Assembly: GCA_026120035.1 (NCBI GenBank)
Contig: JALRME010000016.1
Coordinates: forward strand, 310,001-374,000
Direction: 5' to 3'
Source: Coleophoma eucalyptorum
Lineage: Eukaryota; Ascomycota; Leotiomycetes; Helotiales; Dermateaceae
DNA length: 64,000 nucleotides
Positions 10,590 to 22,913 of this stretch are shown here, one piece after another. Made by a program: the position numbers and the translations under genes. Numbering within the stretch: the first letter of the stretch is position 1; each line of letters begins with the position of its first letter. The notes beneath the pieces are model-generated. The model did not search any database, was not told the origin of the DNA, and worked only from the letters and a program-made list of their open reading frames with translations.

Positions 10590-12775
10590 ATGGCTACAGC
10601 ATCCTACCCCATTCGCGGCGCGAAGCTGACCCCACAACATCCCCTGGGCCCCTTGACCGCCGCTGAGATCGAGGAGAGCGCTCGTCTGATCAAGGGATTC
10701 TGGCCTTCTGCCACCGACATCCAGTTCAAGACCATCACGCTCCAAGAACCCAACAAGACTGAGCTCGTCCCATTCTTGGCCGCTGAGAAGGCTGCTTCTC
10801 AGCTTCCAGCCATTGAGCGAAGAAGTTTTGTCGTTTACTACATCAGAAACACCGTGAGTACTGCTAGCGTGCTCGTATGAATATTGCTGACATTTGACGT
10901 TTAGGACAAACTCCACGAAGCTATTGTCAACTTGAGCCAAGGAAAGGTCGAGAGCAACCTCCGTCTTGGTCCCAACATCCACAGCAATGCCGATGGAGCT
11001 GAGATTGTTGAGGTAGAGAGAATTGCTTTGGAGGACCCCGCGGTCAAGGCCGAGATTGCAAAGCTTTGCTTGCCAGAGGGAACCGTGGTCATCAGCGATC
11101 CATGGATTTATGGTAAGGGAAACAAGTCATAGGATCGGATTATTACTGACAAGTAACAGGCTCTGACGGCGTTAACGAGGGACTTTTCATCGACAACAAG
11201 CGCATGTTTCAATGCTTCCTCTACCTTATAGACCCCAACAACCCAACTGAGAAGGATAGCAACCACTATGCCATGCCAATCAGCATCTCCCCGGTCGTCA
11301 GCGCCGAGACAATGAAGGTTACGCGAATTGACTTCCTCCCAACTGGTGTCGACAATACAATCAAGGAGCCAACACCATACAAGGTGCAACCACCAAATGA
11401 ATACATTCCAGAAGCCCAAACCTTGAGAACTGATCTCAAGCCTTTGAACGTTATCCAACCTGAGGGTGCTTCATTCCAGGTCGGCAAGTACAGCGACATG
11501 GGACACACCATCTCATGGCAAAAGTGGACCTTCAAGGTTGGATTCAACCAGCGTGAGGGTATGGTCTTGTACGATGTCCACTACGACGGTCGTCCCCTCT
11601 TCTACCGACTTTCTCTGTCCGACATGAATATTCCATATGCCGATCCACGGCACCCATACCACAAGAAGGCTGCCTTCGATCTTGGTGATGCCGGGGCTGG
11701 AATCATGGCCAACAACCTCCAGCTTGGATGTGACTGTCTTGGTTCTATCCACTACCTCTCGGCCGTCTTGAACGACGATCAGGGAAAGCCACTCGATATG
11801 CCAAATGTTGTCTGCATCCACGAGCAAGACAACGGTATCGGATGGAAGCACACCAACTACCGAACTGGACGTGCAGCCATTGTCCGAAACCGTGAGCTGG
11901 TTCTCCAGTCCATCATTACCGTCTCCAACTATGAGTATATCCTAGCATTCCAATTCAACCAAGCCGGAGAAATTATGTATGAGGCTCGCGCCACTGGTAT
12001 CCTTTCCACTCAACCCATCGATGAGGGCATCACTGTACCATGGGGAACGGTTGTTCACCCAGGTGTCTTGGCCGCTCACCATCAACACATCTTCTCCCTG
12101 CGAGTTGACCCAATGCTTGACGGCCCAAGCAACCGAGTCGTCTATGACGAAGCTCACGCTATGCCACGATCTGACTTCAACCCTCACGGCGTTGGATACA
12201 CGGTTACCGAGACCCCTATCACAACCTCCGGTGGCTACGATCTTGACTACGATGTCAACCGTACCTTCAAGATCCAGAACGCTGGTGTCAAGAACCCTGT
12301 CAATGGCAAGCCCGTCGCCTATAAGATCCACGTCCCACCTTTCCAGAAGATGCTTGCAGACAAGGAGAGTTTCCACCACAAGCGCGCAGAGTTCGCCGAT
12401 CACAACATCTACGTAACCTCGTACGCTGAGGGCGAGCTGTACGCTGGAGGCAAATACACTAACCAGTCTCGTGGAGGCACCGGAGTTCGCAGCTGGGCTG
12501 ATCGCAAGGACAATGTCCTCGATACCGACCAGGTCGTCTGGATTCAGTTCGGAATTAACCACGTTCCCCGAATTGAGGACTTCCCAGTCATGCCATGCGA
12601 GATCATCAAGGTGTCGCTCAAGCCGGTCAACTTCTTTGACAAGAACCCAGCTCTCGATGTCCCACCCAGCGAGCAGAGCTTCAACAAGAGTGTTGGCCTG
12701 AACGCAGCCCCGGTCGCGGCTACCATTGGAAGCGATGGTGCGGTATGCTGTGTCAAGGAGAGCAGCAAGTTGTAA
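10590..12775 (+). CDS. Peroxisomal copper amine oxidase
   Basis: Exons 10590-10853, 10905-11112 and 11160-12775 give 695 residues, normal for fungal copper/topaquinone amine oxidases. The enzyme oxidises primary amines to aldehydes with release of ammonia and H2O2. Visible active-site parts: Tyr415 in TVSNYEY, which becomes the topaquinone cofactor; the catalytic Asp331 in AFDLGDAGAG; two copper His in HHQH, and a third in NHVPRIEDFPVMP. N-terminal N2/N3-like domains precede the large catalytic domain. The chain ends in Ser-Lys-Leu, a perfect PTS1, so I place it in peroxisomes, where catalase would remove H2O2. Both introns have clean GTGAGT/GTAAGG donors. An MFS transporter follows on the same strand. 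Confidence 0.96.
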
Positions 12776-14081
12776 GCTGATCGGAGAGGCATTGGAGGCC
12801 GGATGATGATAATGAAGTCGTGGAATTCTAAAGTATAGCGGGGGTTCAAAATGATATTTGGCAGACGGACGGTTTGTATATATCACGGCGTTTGGGATGG
12901 TTTGGGTAGATATCTTGGGAGAATGGCTAGCTAGTGTAGCTCAAAGTCATGCAGAAATACTTGTACTCCAAACTTTGGTTCGGTTCATTGACTTGCACGT
13001 GAGGAGTTTCGAGCGTGCTGGTAAGGCACAGCATGTCGCGGACGAGTCATCTGATGTTCTGGAAAGGATAATGTCTTCATGTCCTTCTCGTGTCTATCTA
13101 CTGACTCACCCATTTACTCTTACCAAGACAAGGCGCGACTAAGGATGATGGGTGGACAGGCGAGCAGCGAGCGAAGCGACGTCGGACTGTCCAAAGCAAA
13201 GGTTGTTGGAGGTGCTCGGTAGCTCTGGTTTGTGCGTCTGTAGAGACGAGTGGTTCGTTCTAAGTAAGCCGGCCGGCAATGCGGCATCTGTGCGTCCGCC
13301 CGAACCCAAATCCAAAGGCAAACTCCCTCAATCAACATCGTCATTTGGCCTCTCGACAGTAACGGTCGACTAGTCATTCCCATCCCCATCGCCCATCCCC
13401 ACGAGGACAACGCCTCTGACATATACCGCTCGTCCAACCCCTCCATTGCTTATGAATCCCGCATTGGGATGGAAAAGACCTTCTCCGCGTTCCATGTGCA
13501 GTGCCCGGATGGGGAACCTGGGGAGCGGACTTGCATACTACCGCGGTGTGTGCCCACTGGAGGCAGCCATGCACAGCGATGCATTGCGGCCCTGGCCAGC
13601 GGTTGAAAAGAGAGGGACAGAATAAGTAATCTGCGCCTAAATCCCTTCTCTCTCTCTCCTCCAGCTATCGGCGCTCCCCACTCTCTGACAGGGTTGCTTT
13701 GCTTCTCTTCGGCAATCTGCCCTGGAATGGATAAAAAAAATGGGATAGATGGGAGGGAGGGAGAGAGATGGGGAAGTAGGAGTCATGGTTCCTGGCGCCT
13801 TATTCCCGAATGCTTGGCCTTTCCCTTACCCTTTAGCCCTGGGCCCTTCTTTGATTTTCTTCTCCGTCTTTCTGTTTTGTCCGCATCATTTTTCTCTTCT
13901 CATCCTTTCGGCGGACTAATCTTCGAGGTACGGGTGGGGTGTTCTACGTGCGAAGCATTGGCGTTGAGAAGCAAGCGGCTACTCCACGGCATGTCATCTA
14001 CACGACCTTCATAAAAAAGAAAACCATACAGTATTTGCATAGTACGTGCCTGTGCACCTCTCCACGGGAACAATCTCAACC
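12776..14081. other. Intergenic between amine oxidase and transporter
   Basis: About 1.3 kb holding the 3' end of the amine oxidase transcript and the promoter of the transporter. The part from 13640 to 13910 is rich in CT and GA runs. No gene is supportable here. Confidence 0.55.
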
Positions 14082-15943
14082 ATGGCCACTAACCAGCTGC
14101 GCACCCCAGGTTTCCCCAGCTCCACCCTTAACGCAGCTCGCAAGCCCTTGGATTTTAAGTCGCTGGGTCCAACACCCGCTCGCAAAGCGCAGCAGAACAT
14201 GGCCAATGCCAAGCTCGATCTCGAGAAAGATATCGAGATCCACTCGGATTCTTCCGAGAACCATGATGACGATATAGACCGCGAGGATGCTGAAAGTCCG
14301 CGGTTTATGTCTATGGTCGCTGATGCGCGAGCCGATGAGCACGATGTTGAGGCGCAGTCGCTGAAGAAGGAAAATAGTGTGAAGGTTCTGAAGAATGTTC
14401 TGACGAGGACGAGTACGAAGAGTACTTGGAAAGATCCTGGGCCACCTCCTGATGGAGGTTGGAGTGGATGGTTGCAGGGTAGGTCCCATCTTTTTATTTT
14501 GATGATATGTGATATTGTTGGATGGAATGACGGGTCTATCAGACTGAGGTAGTGAGAGCTTCAATGTTGGGATTTGCCGAGGATTGCAATGACCGAGACT
14601 AACTAGCAGTATAGCTGCACTGGGACATCTCGTGATTATGAATACATGGTATGTTCTAAATTCACCATGGTTGAATTGACTTTCTAAAGTCAACGCAGGG
14701 GTTTTATCAACAGCTACGGCGTCTTCCAGACATACTACGTCCAAACGCTCCATCGCCCACAATCTGATATCTCGTGGGTAGGAAGCATTCAAGTCTTCCT
14801 CCTTTTCTTCATCGGTACCTTTACCGGCCGATTAACAGATGCAGGATACTTTCACCCAGTGTTCGCCATCGGTACTCTTTTATATGCCATCGGAATCTTC
14901 ATGGTCTCCCTCAGCACCGCGTACTGGCAGGTCTTTCTCGCACAAGGCGTTTGCATGGGCCTTGGGATGGGATGTCTCTTCTGTCCGGCCCTCTCCATTC
15001 TTTCTACTTACTTCTCCACTAAGCGCAGTCTTGCCATCGGCATCGCTGCTGCGGGAAGTGGTACGGGTGGGATGATCTTCCCGGCCATGGTGCAGCAATT
15101 ACTGCCTAAGGTCGGATTTCCATGGGCCATCCGCACAGTTGGCTTTATTCAGTTAACGGCATTGGTGGTCTGCAACATAGGAATCCGCCCCAGGACGCTG
15201 CCGCGGAAGAACGGGGCGTTGGTTGATTGGCAGAGTTTCAAGGAGATGCCTTATGTGTTGTTTGCCATGGGCATGTTCTTCGTATGTGATATCCCAAACT
15301 TTACAATCTATACAACTGACTAATCAACCTTTGGTAGAATTTCTGGGGCGTCTATTTCGCATTCTACTATCTTGGCACTTACGCCCGCCAGAATCTTTCC
15401 GTCAGCTACACGGAATCCATTAATCTACTAATCACTATGAACGGGGTTGGGATTGTGGGTAGAATTTTACCAAATCACCTGGCTGATAAGTACTTCGGCC
15501 CACTCAACTCGCTCATACCAGTTGTACTAGCGAGCTCCATCATTATCTACTCCTGGATCGGCGTGCACAGTCGTGGGGGTTTGTATGCCTGGGCCGTCAT
15601 GTATGGCATCTTCGGAGCTGCCATCCAGTCACTCTTCCCCGCGACGTTGGCGAGTCTGACCAGTGACCTGAGGAAAGCGGGAGTACGGATGGGCATGATT
15701 TTCGTAAGTGTCCTTTCCCAATGAAATTGAAAAAATGCTTGAATCCGAAAACTAACGGACTTCTAGACCATTGTCTCTTTTGCAGTCCTCACTGGCCCGC
15801 CTATCGTGGGCCAGTTGATCCAGATCAACAACGGCAATTATCTATACGCGCAGATTTTTGGCGGCTGTGTCTTGCTTGTTGGCTGCTGTCTGTTGGTCGC
15901 GTCGAGGACGGCGAAAAGTCGGGAGCTTTGGGTTAAGCTATGA
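14082..15943 (+). CDS. MFS monocarboxylate-type transporter
   Basis: Five exons (14082-14478, 14615-14648, 14699-15281, 15338-15703, 15767-15943) give 518 residues. The second exon is only 34 nt and completes the first membrane helix (AALGHLVIMNTW). The order is a charged cytosolic N-terminus of about 125 residues, the PPPDGGWSGW motif that marks fungal MCT/Mch-type permeases, then twelve predicted membrane segments with GLGMGCLFCPALSILSTYF and RSLAIGIAAAGSGTGG in the region of helices 4 and 5. Family members move monocarboxylates or related small acids across the plasma membrane; the substrate cannot be read from sequence. It lies 1.3 kb after the amine oxidase on the same strand, which could fit uptake of a substrate or export of its acid product. 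Confidence 0.9.
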
Positions 15944-16816
15944 GGGACGCAAGCTTGATGGCACGAAAGCACGAAAGCACGAAAGCACGCCATCTGTTAT
16001 GCGTAGCCTCGTCTTTTTTTTTAAAAAAAACTTTTGATCAGAAATCATAGCATAAGATAGCATTGCATTGCATTGTATAGCGGAAGAGCGGATTAGCATG
16101 CATAAATCTCTGTAAAGAAAGACCAGCCTAGATGAGTAGTGTAATGGCAAGCTTTGGTCAAACGTCAAAATTTAGTGGGTACATTACTAAACCTAGCATC
16201 CGGGTCGGTAGGATTTTACTCACTCGAAGAAGACCTGTTAAATCCAAGAAGAAACGGGTTCCATGATCCAATGAGTTGATAGATATATAGCTTACCCGGC
16301 AGAAGTGACATAACACTTAAGGTGACGTCGGCTAATTATAGAAAGCCATTGATATATCACAGGGAAATCAAGAACCCGAAGTCATCGGCTAGGTATGGGG
16401 CCTTTTGATTCAAGGCTTTCATTGTATGGCGTTTGAGAAATTACCGAGAGTGCTTCCTTTCTCTTTTTCTCTATGTAGTGTATGTACTGGGTAAATCAGT
16501 GACCCTTCCTCTTGCACTGCCCATCCCCATCTTCCCCCACCCTCCCTTGCTCGCTCATCGTATATGCCATATAAATGCTGGTCATAAACGTTAATCCGCA
16601 CCCACTCTATTTTAGCCAGGTCACTCAATAGCTCTCTTCAAGATGATGAAAAGGATAGACCGTCATGCTGGCAAGGGCAAGCCACCATAGAAATACAGAG
16701 CAGAAAAGGACGATAGTAGGAGAAACTCCACGAAAAGAACAAGTTCCTTGTTCCAGGGGTATCATTACATATATACACAACATCCATCCATCAATTCAGT
16801 AATAGCATGGTCGTTT
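15944..16816. other. Convergent intergenic region with short direct repeat
   Basis: Two genes end facing this 873-base gap. Three copies of GCACGAAA stand in tandem at about 15961-15987, followed by a T9/A8 stretch (16013-16030) that could serve as terminator or polyadenylation sequence. No gene seen. Confidence 0.5.
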
Positions 16817-19156
16817 TCACAACTCATTCAGAAAGCCACCAGATTCAGCAAAGCGAGTTTGGTAGACGCGAAGGTCGGCCCAGTCCCTCAATTCCTCCTC
16901 TTCGTCCACCTCGCCATTCTCGCCACTCTCGCTCCTAGAAGCGCCGGGTGTGATGCGCTCCAGTTTCATCAAAACATCAAGGAAGCGACCGAGATATTCT
17001 TCGGCTTTGAGTGCCAGGGGACCTTTGCGATTCTGTGGTGTGTCAATTAAGGTTGACGCGATCTGGCGGATTTTATTGATCTGTAGAAATGAGTTAGTTA
17101 AATTTCACAAATCCAAACAGGAAGTACATACGAAGCTGCCTCCGTTCGGCTCCATGTTCACTTGGCTAATGCTTCCAAGAACACGCAAGAGATCCTTGAC
17201 GATGTTCTCCCGCTCATTCATCACTAGTGACTCGACTTGATCAAAGTTGCCATTGCCAACCTTTGGTAACATCCCATCCAGACCGCTGGCCATAAGACCC
17301 GGAGAGTTCTGTCCTGACAATCCTCCCTGTGCTGCTTTCATCTGATTGTACGCATCGTTCAGCGACCAATACTTCTCGACTATGTATGATCGCGTACCGA
17401 GCTGACTCGCGTAAATATTGGCTTTCTGAATCTCGAACTGTAATTGTCGCCGTGAATCGGGATTGTCTCCCGGAAGATACTGATACTTGTTGCTTCGAAC
17501 TCCGGGATTATCTGGCAAAGGCGGAAAGTACTGCCGTTCGGGAATGTTCATATTGCCATTTTGCGATCCCGTTGCAATCATCAATTCTCGTGGTGCCATA
17601 TCTAAGATCCGCTTGACCGCACCCAAACACTCTCCCAAAACCCTCTTCTGTCTATGCCAATCAAAGACTTCGTCAATACCGTAAGCCATTTCCATTGTCG
17701 CAAGAGGGGTCTGAGTCATGTAGATCTGAATCCCCAAATTGAAGCCTGTCAATTTTGAAATTGTGCCAGCTGGTTGAGGATCGACGTGATCTACGTAGAT
17801 ATACTCATCGTCGACTTCTAAGGGCAAAGGCGGATACGGTTCATTAGGTGTAGGTGGAGGGATAAGTAATTCACCGAAAGTCGCACCAAGTTGTTGCATA
17901 GACCTGGGAGCTGTTAGTAACCGTCATTCAACCATTTTCGCAAACATACCTGATGCCAACAAACATTACCCAGAAAACTCTCCTGCCAATCTCTTGTCTG
18001 ATGTAATCGGATGGCTCTGAGGGAGGTTGGAATTGACCTTCTCCACCAAAAGCCAGTGGTAAATCACCGACCGCCAAATAACCAGTATCTTTCTGCTTAT
18101 GAGCTCCTATTACCCTTGCAATATTCAAAGTCTCGCCAAAATACAGTCTACACTGCCTCCAGTTGAAGGTATATGCTGCTGCCAGTCCCAAGAAATAGCT
18201 CGTCGCAGCATCATAGACGGAAAGCTCTTTGTCCAAGTAACCTGCACCTCTTGCCTCCACGGCGACCTTGTGGCACCGCTCAACTAGACTGATTGACGTT
18301 GGAAACAGCATTTCTCGGTGCTGGGCCTTCAGGTGTAATCGTGGTTTTCGAGGAAACGATGCGACCAGCACTCCAACCATAGATGCCAATAGCGCGAGGA
18401 ATGATGGGTTATTGAGATCTTCTCGACATTTGAAAGCTGCTCGAAACGAAGGTTCGTGAGGAAATGGCGCAAGAGGGTGTATATACGTGAAAAAGTCGTC
18501 GACAAGAAGTTCGAGGGTAGAGAAGGGACATATTGATTCGGCTGAGAGCACGGCGTGTGAAGAGAAGGAGGCTAGTGTTGCTGCGACATTGCTTGGGGAG
18601 GTAGGAGAAGAGAAGGCACCGCCCGGCGATTCGAGTCTGCGCTTCTTGATGGCTTCCGCATGTCGATTGGGAGGGCCACGCCGCCGGCTCGGTCGTTCGA
18701 AAGTACATGGAATATCTAATGCAGCGCAGGCTCGACATGGAGGCCCAGATTCGTCACACTTGGAACAGAGCGTCAGCTTGTTCCCGTAGCATGGTTCGAG
18801 CATAATCTTCTACCTACCTTGACCTTTCGAATACTACAGGAATCACAAGCTTTGCGCAATCGGTTTCCCTTCTCTTTCTCTCCTCCTGCGGCATTGCCCT
18901 GACTATCGACCTTTTGTCCATTCTGCTGTCCATTATATTGCGGGGTCGGTGGCGGGGCTTGCTGTTGATGTTGGTGTGGGTGTGGATGTGGATGTGGGTG
19001 TGGGTGCAGAGGTATCTGCTGAGGGTCGTACTGGTACGGTTGCGGTTCATATTTGTGCGGTAGATTCATGCCATCCAGACCCGGTCCAACGCCTTGATGT
19101 TGCAGCGAGGGATGTTGAGGATGGTAGTTGTTACCGGCTTGTGTATAGGCTGACAT
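16817..19156 (-). CDS. Zn2Cys6 transcription factor with fungal_trans domain
   Basis: Four exons (18818-19156, 17950-18758, 17132-17903, 16817-17080) give 727 residues. The binuclear zinc cluster is split by the first intron and is complete only after splicing: Cys104, 107, 114, 121, 124 and 131, with the basic linker PSRRRGPPNRH behind it. The N-terminus is Gln/Pro/His-rich with a His-Pro dipeptide run around residues 50-62. The middle region (YIHPLAPFPHEPSFRAAF onward) has the look of the fungal-specific regulatory domain found in sugar and other nutrient regulators; I cannot name the orthologue. It is convergent with the MFS transporter. More than 8 kb without genes lies upstream, allowing a very large control region. 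Confidence 0.92.
18971..19008. repeat. His-Pro coding microsatellite
   Basis: A GTGG[GA]T-type six-base repeat lies inside exon 1 of the Zn2Cys6 gene and encodes alternating His and Pro on the minus strand. Its length probably varies between strains. Confidence 0.7.
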
Positions 19157-20480
19157 TTTTCTCCAATCCCCTCAGCGCGGGACGGGTGCACGTCGACGTC
19201 AATGTTCGTGTAAAGAGGGCAGGCGTTGCGGTAGGGAGCCGGCGAGAAACCGGGAGAACGGTGGGCGGTACGGTAGAACACTCAGCCTTCTAGGTACTTA
19301 AGTAATGGGTAGTATGCTGTCTGTCGCAAGAGGTAGTTGGAATGGAGATGGATGGCTGCACGCAGGCAGAGCAGAGGAGGGTAAATGCGGGACTATAAGA
19401 ACGTGCAGTTGCCCCGGTCCGGGCTCGAGGTATGGTGATAACAAGATTCAAGGGTGCGACCTGAAGGAGAATGGGGTTGACATGAACGGCTAATGAAGTT
19501 GAATTGGCTTGACAGAGGAACAAGCTGTCTGCCTGACGGCCTGTCCACCTTGCGATGCTTTGCCTTGTCTTGCCTTGTGCTTGACCTGACTAGAACTTCC
19601 TTGAGCTCAGTCGAAAATGGAAGTGAAGTGGATGGGGAAAAAAGGCTGAGTTGGTACGGAAGAGAGCAAGGCAGGGTTGCGCAGGTAGATGCCAGCAGCC
19701 AGTAGCACGTAGCAAGCCGTGGGTGCTGCAGCCGGTAGTGGTAGTGTAGACGCAGTCGAAGAGGGGACCGACCAGGACCAGGGGTAGGACACTCCGACCA
19801 GGGAAGACCCTCTTTTTCCCTTTGGCGCATCAATCAAGCCTCAAGCGCATCCAGGCGGGAAAACAATCAAGAGGTAATAATAAATTCGAACCAAATAAAA
19901 TTGACTTTTCAGCAGTGGATGTGGAGGGACGGGACTCGTGAAGGGCCAGGTCCTTGTCTGCACCCTGAACCTGATCGGATCCTCGTCTGACGCTGTACTG
20001 ACGACCCTCACAGATCAGGATAGGACGTTCAACATACGAGCACTATAGTAGAACACCAGGCACTAAAGCGGTAGAAGGCCGAATCGCCTGCCCCACGGAA
20101 GCTAGCCCTTGGACCGTCATGGATAGGGTGGTTGGTTGGAGGTGATGCTGATCGACGACAGGGAATGGGAAAAGACGCAAAGGCGCAAAGACGCAAAGAC
20201 ACTGCACCGCCGCGCACCGTACTGCGTTTTGAGTACGGTAATGGGAAGGTGTGGTCTACCAAAGCAAAGACCGTCTTAAATTGCTATGGATGAAATCTTA
20301 GTCCGCAGTCTGTTCTGTTGTAAGGCCTCGACGCGAAATCATCTGCTATGACACAATCACTATGAAGACATCGCACATGTGGGTGTTTGGCATATTCGTG
20401 CTGTTCCTTGTCGGTTTTGATGCAGTAAATGGTCTGCTGCAGTCCGATATCAGAAGCGATAAAGCAAAGTGGAGTGGAGA

Positions 20481-20671
20481 TGAAAGAAGGTGGAAGGTGG
20501 AAGGAAGGAACGAAGGAAGGAAGGAAAGGAAGATTGCTGTTGGTAATGGCATTCATTAGAGAGAGAGAGAGAGGGAAAGAGGGAAAGAAAGAAAGAAAGA
20601 AAGAAAGAAAAGAGAGAGAGATAGTGAGAGAGAGGTAGATGGAGAGGGAGAGGGGAGAGAGAGAGAGAAAG
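20481..20671. repeat. Purine-rich GGAA/GAAA/GA microsatellite tract
   Basis: On the + strand, runs of GGAA, then GA, then GAAA (about 20580-20611), then GA again form an almost pure purine strand, broken by about 25 mixed bases near 20532-20557. Such tracts can form H-DNA and often change length. Confidence 0.85.
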
Positions 20672-22886
20672 CTGCCTGTGCAGCAGAAGATAATCATCGA
20701 TCGCAGCCGTGGAGACCGACTCTGAAGCTGGTTGAGAGCGAGAGATAGGATGCAAGGCATGTATCCAGTATCAGCTGTCAAGCCCTACTGCCCCATCGCA
20801 CGTGAGGTGTTGATGTGGTTTGCACCGAAGCCGTGGTAACAATGCAGGCTGCAGAAGGGTCTCTCGACTTTGACTTACCTAACATGATCCCCCAGCTTAC
20901 AGTAGCAATTTAGCTGACAGCACCGTTCCAGAATAGCTAACCTTACCGTAGTCGTACCTCCTCCCTGTCTGGCGCAGGCACACAATTGGATCGCGCACAC
21001 CCTGGTCGCTTCTCCTCCAAATGGGTTTGATTTTGGGTGGTGCACACACCTCCATACATACAATACATCTTTATAGTGGAGCAGGAGGGGCAGTCTTGCG
21101 GTGAAGAAAGGAGACAGTTGGAGCTGGAGAAGGGAGAAAGTGGATCATGAGAGTGCTGATAGTGCAGTGCTAGCTCATGCATGGGGTGGACTGCCAACTG
21201 AAGTGATGAGATCCAAATGCCGCATGTTGCATGTAGCAGAAATGCTGGAAGCTCTGGTCGCACTTCATCAGACATTTTGCTTGCCTCAATGATGACGACG
21301 AAAGGTTCCATCAAGTTAAGGTTTGCACTAGAAACACCCTGGGCGCATATGTGCTGTCGAAGCAGGGGCATTGCTTCCAAATCCATCACTCTGCATGTCG
21401 AAATTTGCAGGGCTCGCGACAATGTCGAGTACTCCATACAGCATCGAAGCGACCACGTCCTTGTAGGCTTGGACGGTAGTATGTATGGTACATACGAGTC
21501 AGCGCCACAACCTTTGCAATTACTCGCACCTTGGCCAACATCCTAACGCCATTCGGTGCCCACGAAATCTAACGGATGTAACGATTTGCTAGTTGCCATA
21601 GCTGGCCTTCAGACTTTCTTCCTGCCTTCAGGTTTCAAGCTGAAGCATCCACAATGAACATGCTTTTGCACGTGCCTCACCTTCATGACTTCCTCGTGGC
21701 TAGTAGGGGAATACTGCAAGAACAAACAAGCGCTATTGCTACTGTACAACGGTTAGGGTATATACTAAACATGTATATGTATGTACACCTGGCAGCTCAG
21801 ACATATCAACCTTCTGGAAGCGGATAGGAACCACGGAATGATGGAGCACGGAGGCGGATAGTCGATTCTTGACCTGCTTCCGCTTCCGTCGTTGTAGGGG
21901 TTGAAAGATCGGCCTGTCACTCACTACTCATAGTGGCGTTGTACAAGAAAACGTCCACAAGAAAGGCTTGACGTCCGTGGCTTTGCATTGTGAGTTCTCT
22001 TCCTTGTCTGACAATCTGGACACCTAGCCGGCACCAACATAACGAGAAATTCCGCTTGTTTCTTCTCCGGTTCTCCTCAGCATTGTTCGCTATTATGCAC
22101 ACCTGGCTCACATCATGCAAGTCGATCCGAGATCCGTTAATTGTTTGCTAGCTTTCGATTTGGCCTATATACTGCAATGCATATGCAATGCTGCGGTCTC
22201 TTCGCCTTTCCAAGCTATGTAGCTAGATACCTCCGAGATTCATGAGCTGCAGCTTGGGAGTAGCTGTGGCTTGGAATGGTGTCTCCAGCTGGGGCCAGGA
22301 GCTCATATTTTCCCAAGTTCATCTCCTGATACACCCTTTGCACCGTATTAGCGACACACGTTGTAAGATTGCCGGTCCTCATTTTGCATCATGCCACGAG
22401 GGCAAAGGATTGTGGTTTGCAAAGCACAGGCAGGCATTCCTCCATCGTGGTACAATGGTATCCATGGACGCGTGATTCTGGTTCACATGTCCGTCCACCC
22501 CAACAACATGTGTAGCCTGACTCTCAGGCCTCCTCCCTCCTGCCCTAGTGTCCCACACAGCAGCACCCACGAGTAAGTAACCTCGCAGCTAGTGAGTGGT
22601 ATGGTAGCTGCGGTAGGGAATGGGGCTGCGATAAGAATCCTTCCAGAATACAGATAGATTGCCATGGCGTCAACCCACAGAAGAGCACTTCCTTGGCAGA
22701 AATTAAGGACTTCATGTGCGTCTTTGTATGCTGTGGTTGGCGGACAAGACCTCTGATTGTCTTCATGCTGTCTTGTTCTACCGTGGCCTTCTTTTCCTGC
22801 CAGTGAAGCCTAGGAGGCCAAAATTTGTGAACTCTAACCCCCGGCAAACGCCACCAGACGCCGAAAGCCATCCGCCTGGTCAGGAT

Positions 22887-22913
22887 TAAGGTCAAGGTCA
22901 AGGTCAAGGTCAG
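22887..22913. repeat. AAGGTC hexamer tandem repeat
   Basis: Four adjacent copies of AAGGTC. AGGTCA-like half sites are a nuclear receptor target in animals but have no assigned role in fungi, so I attach no function. Confidence 0.7.
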
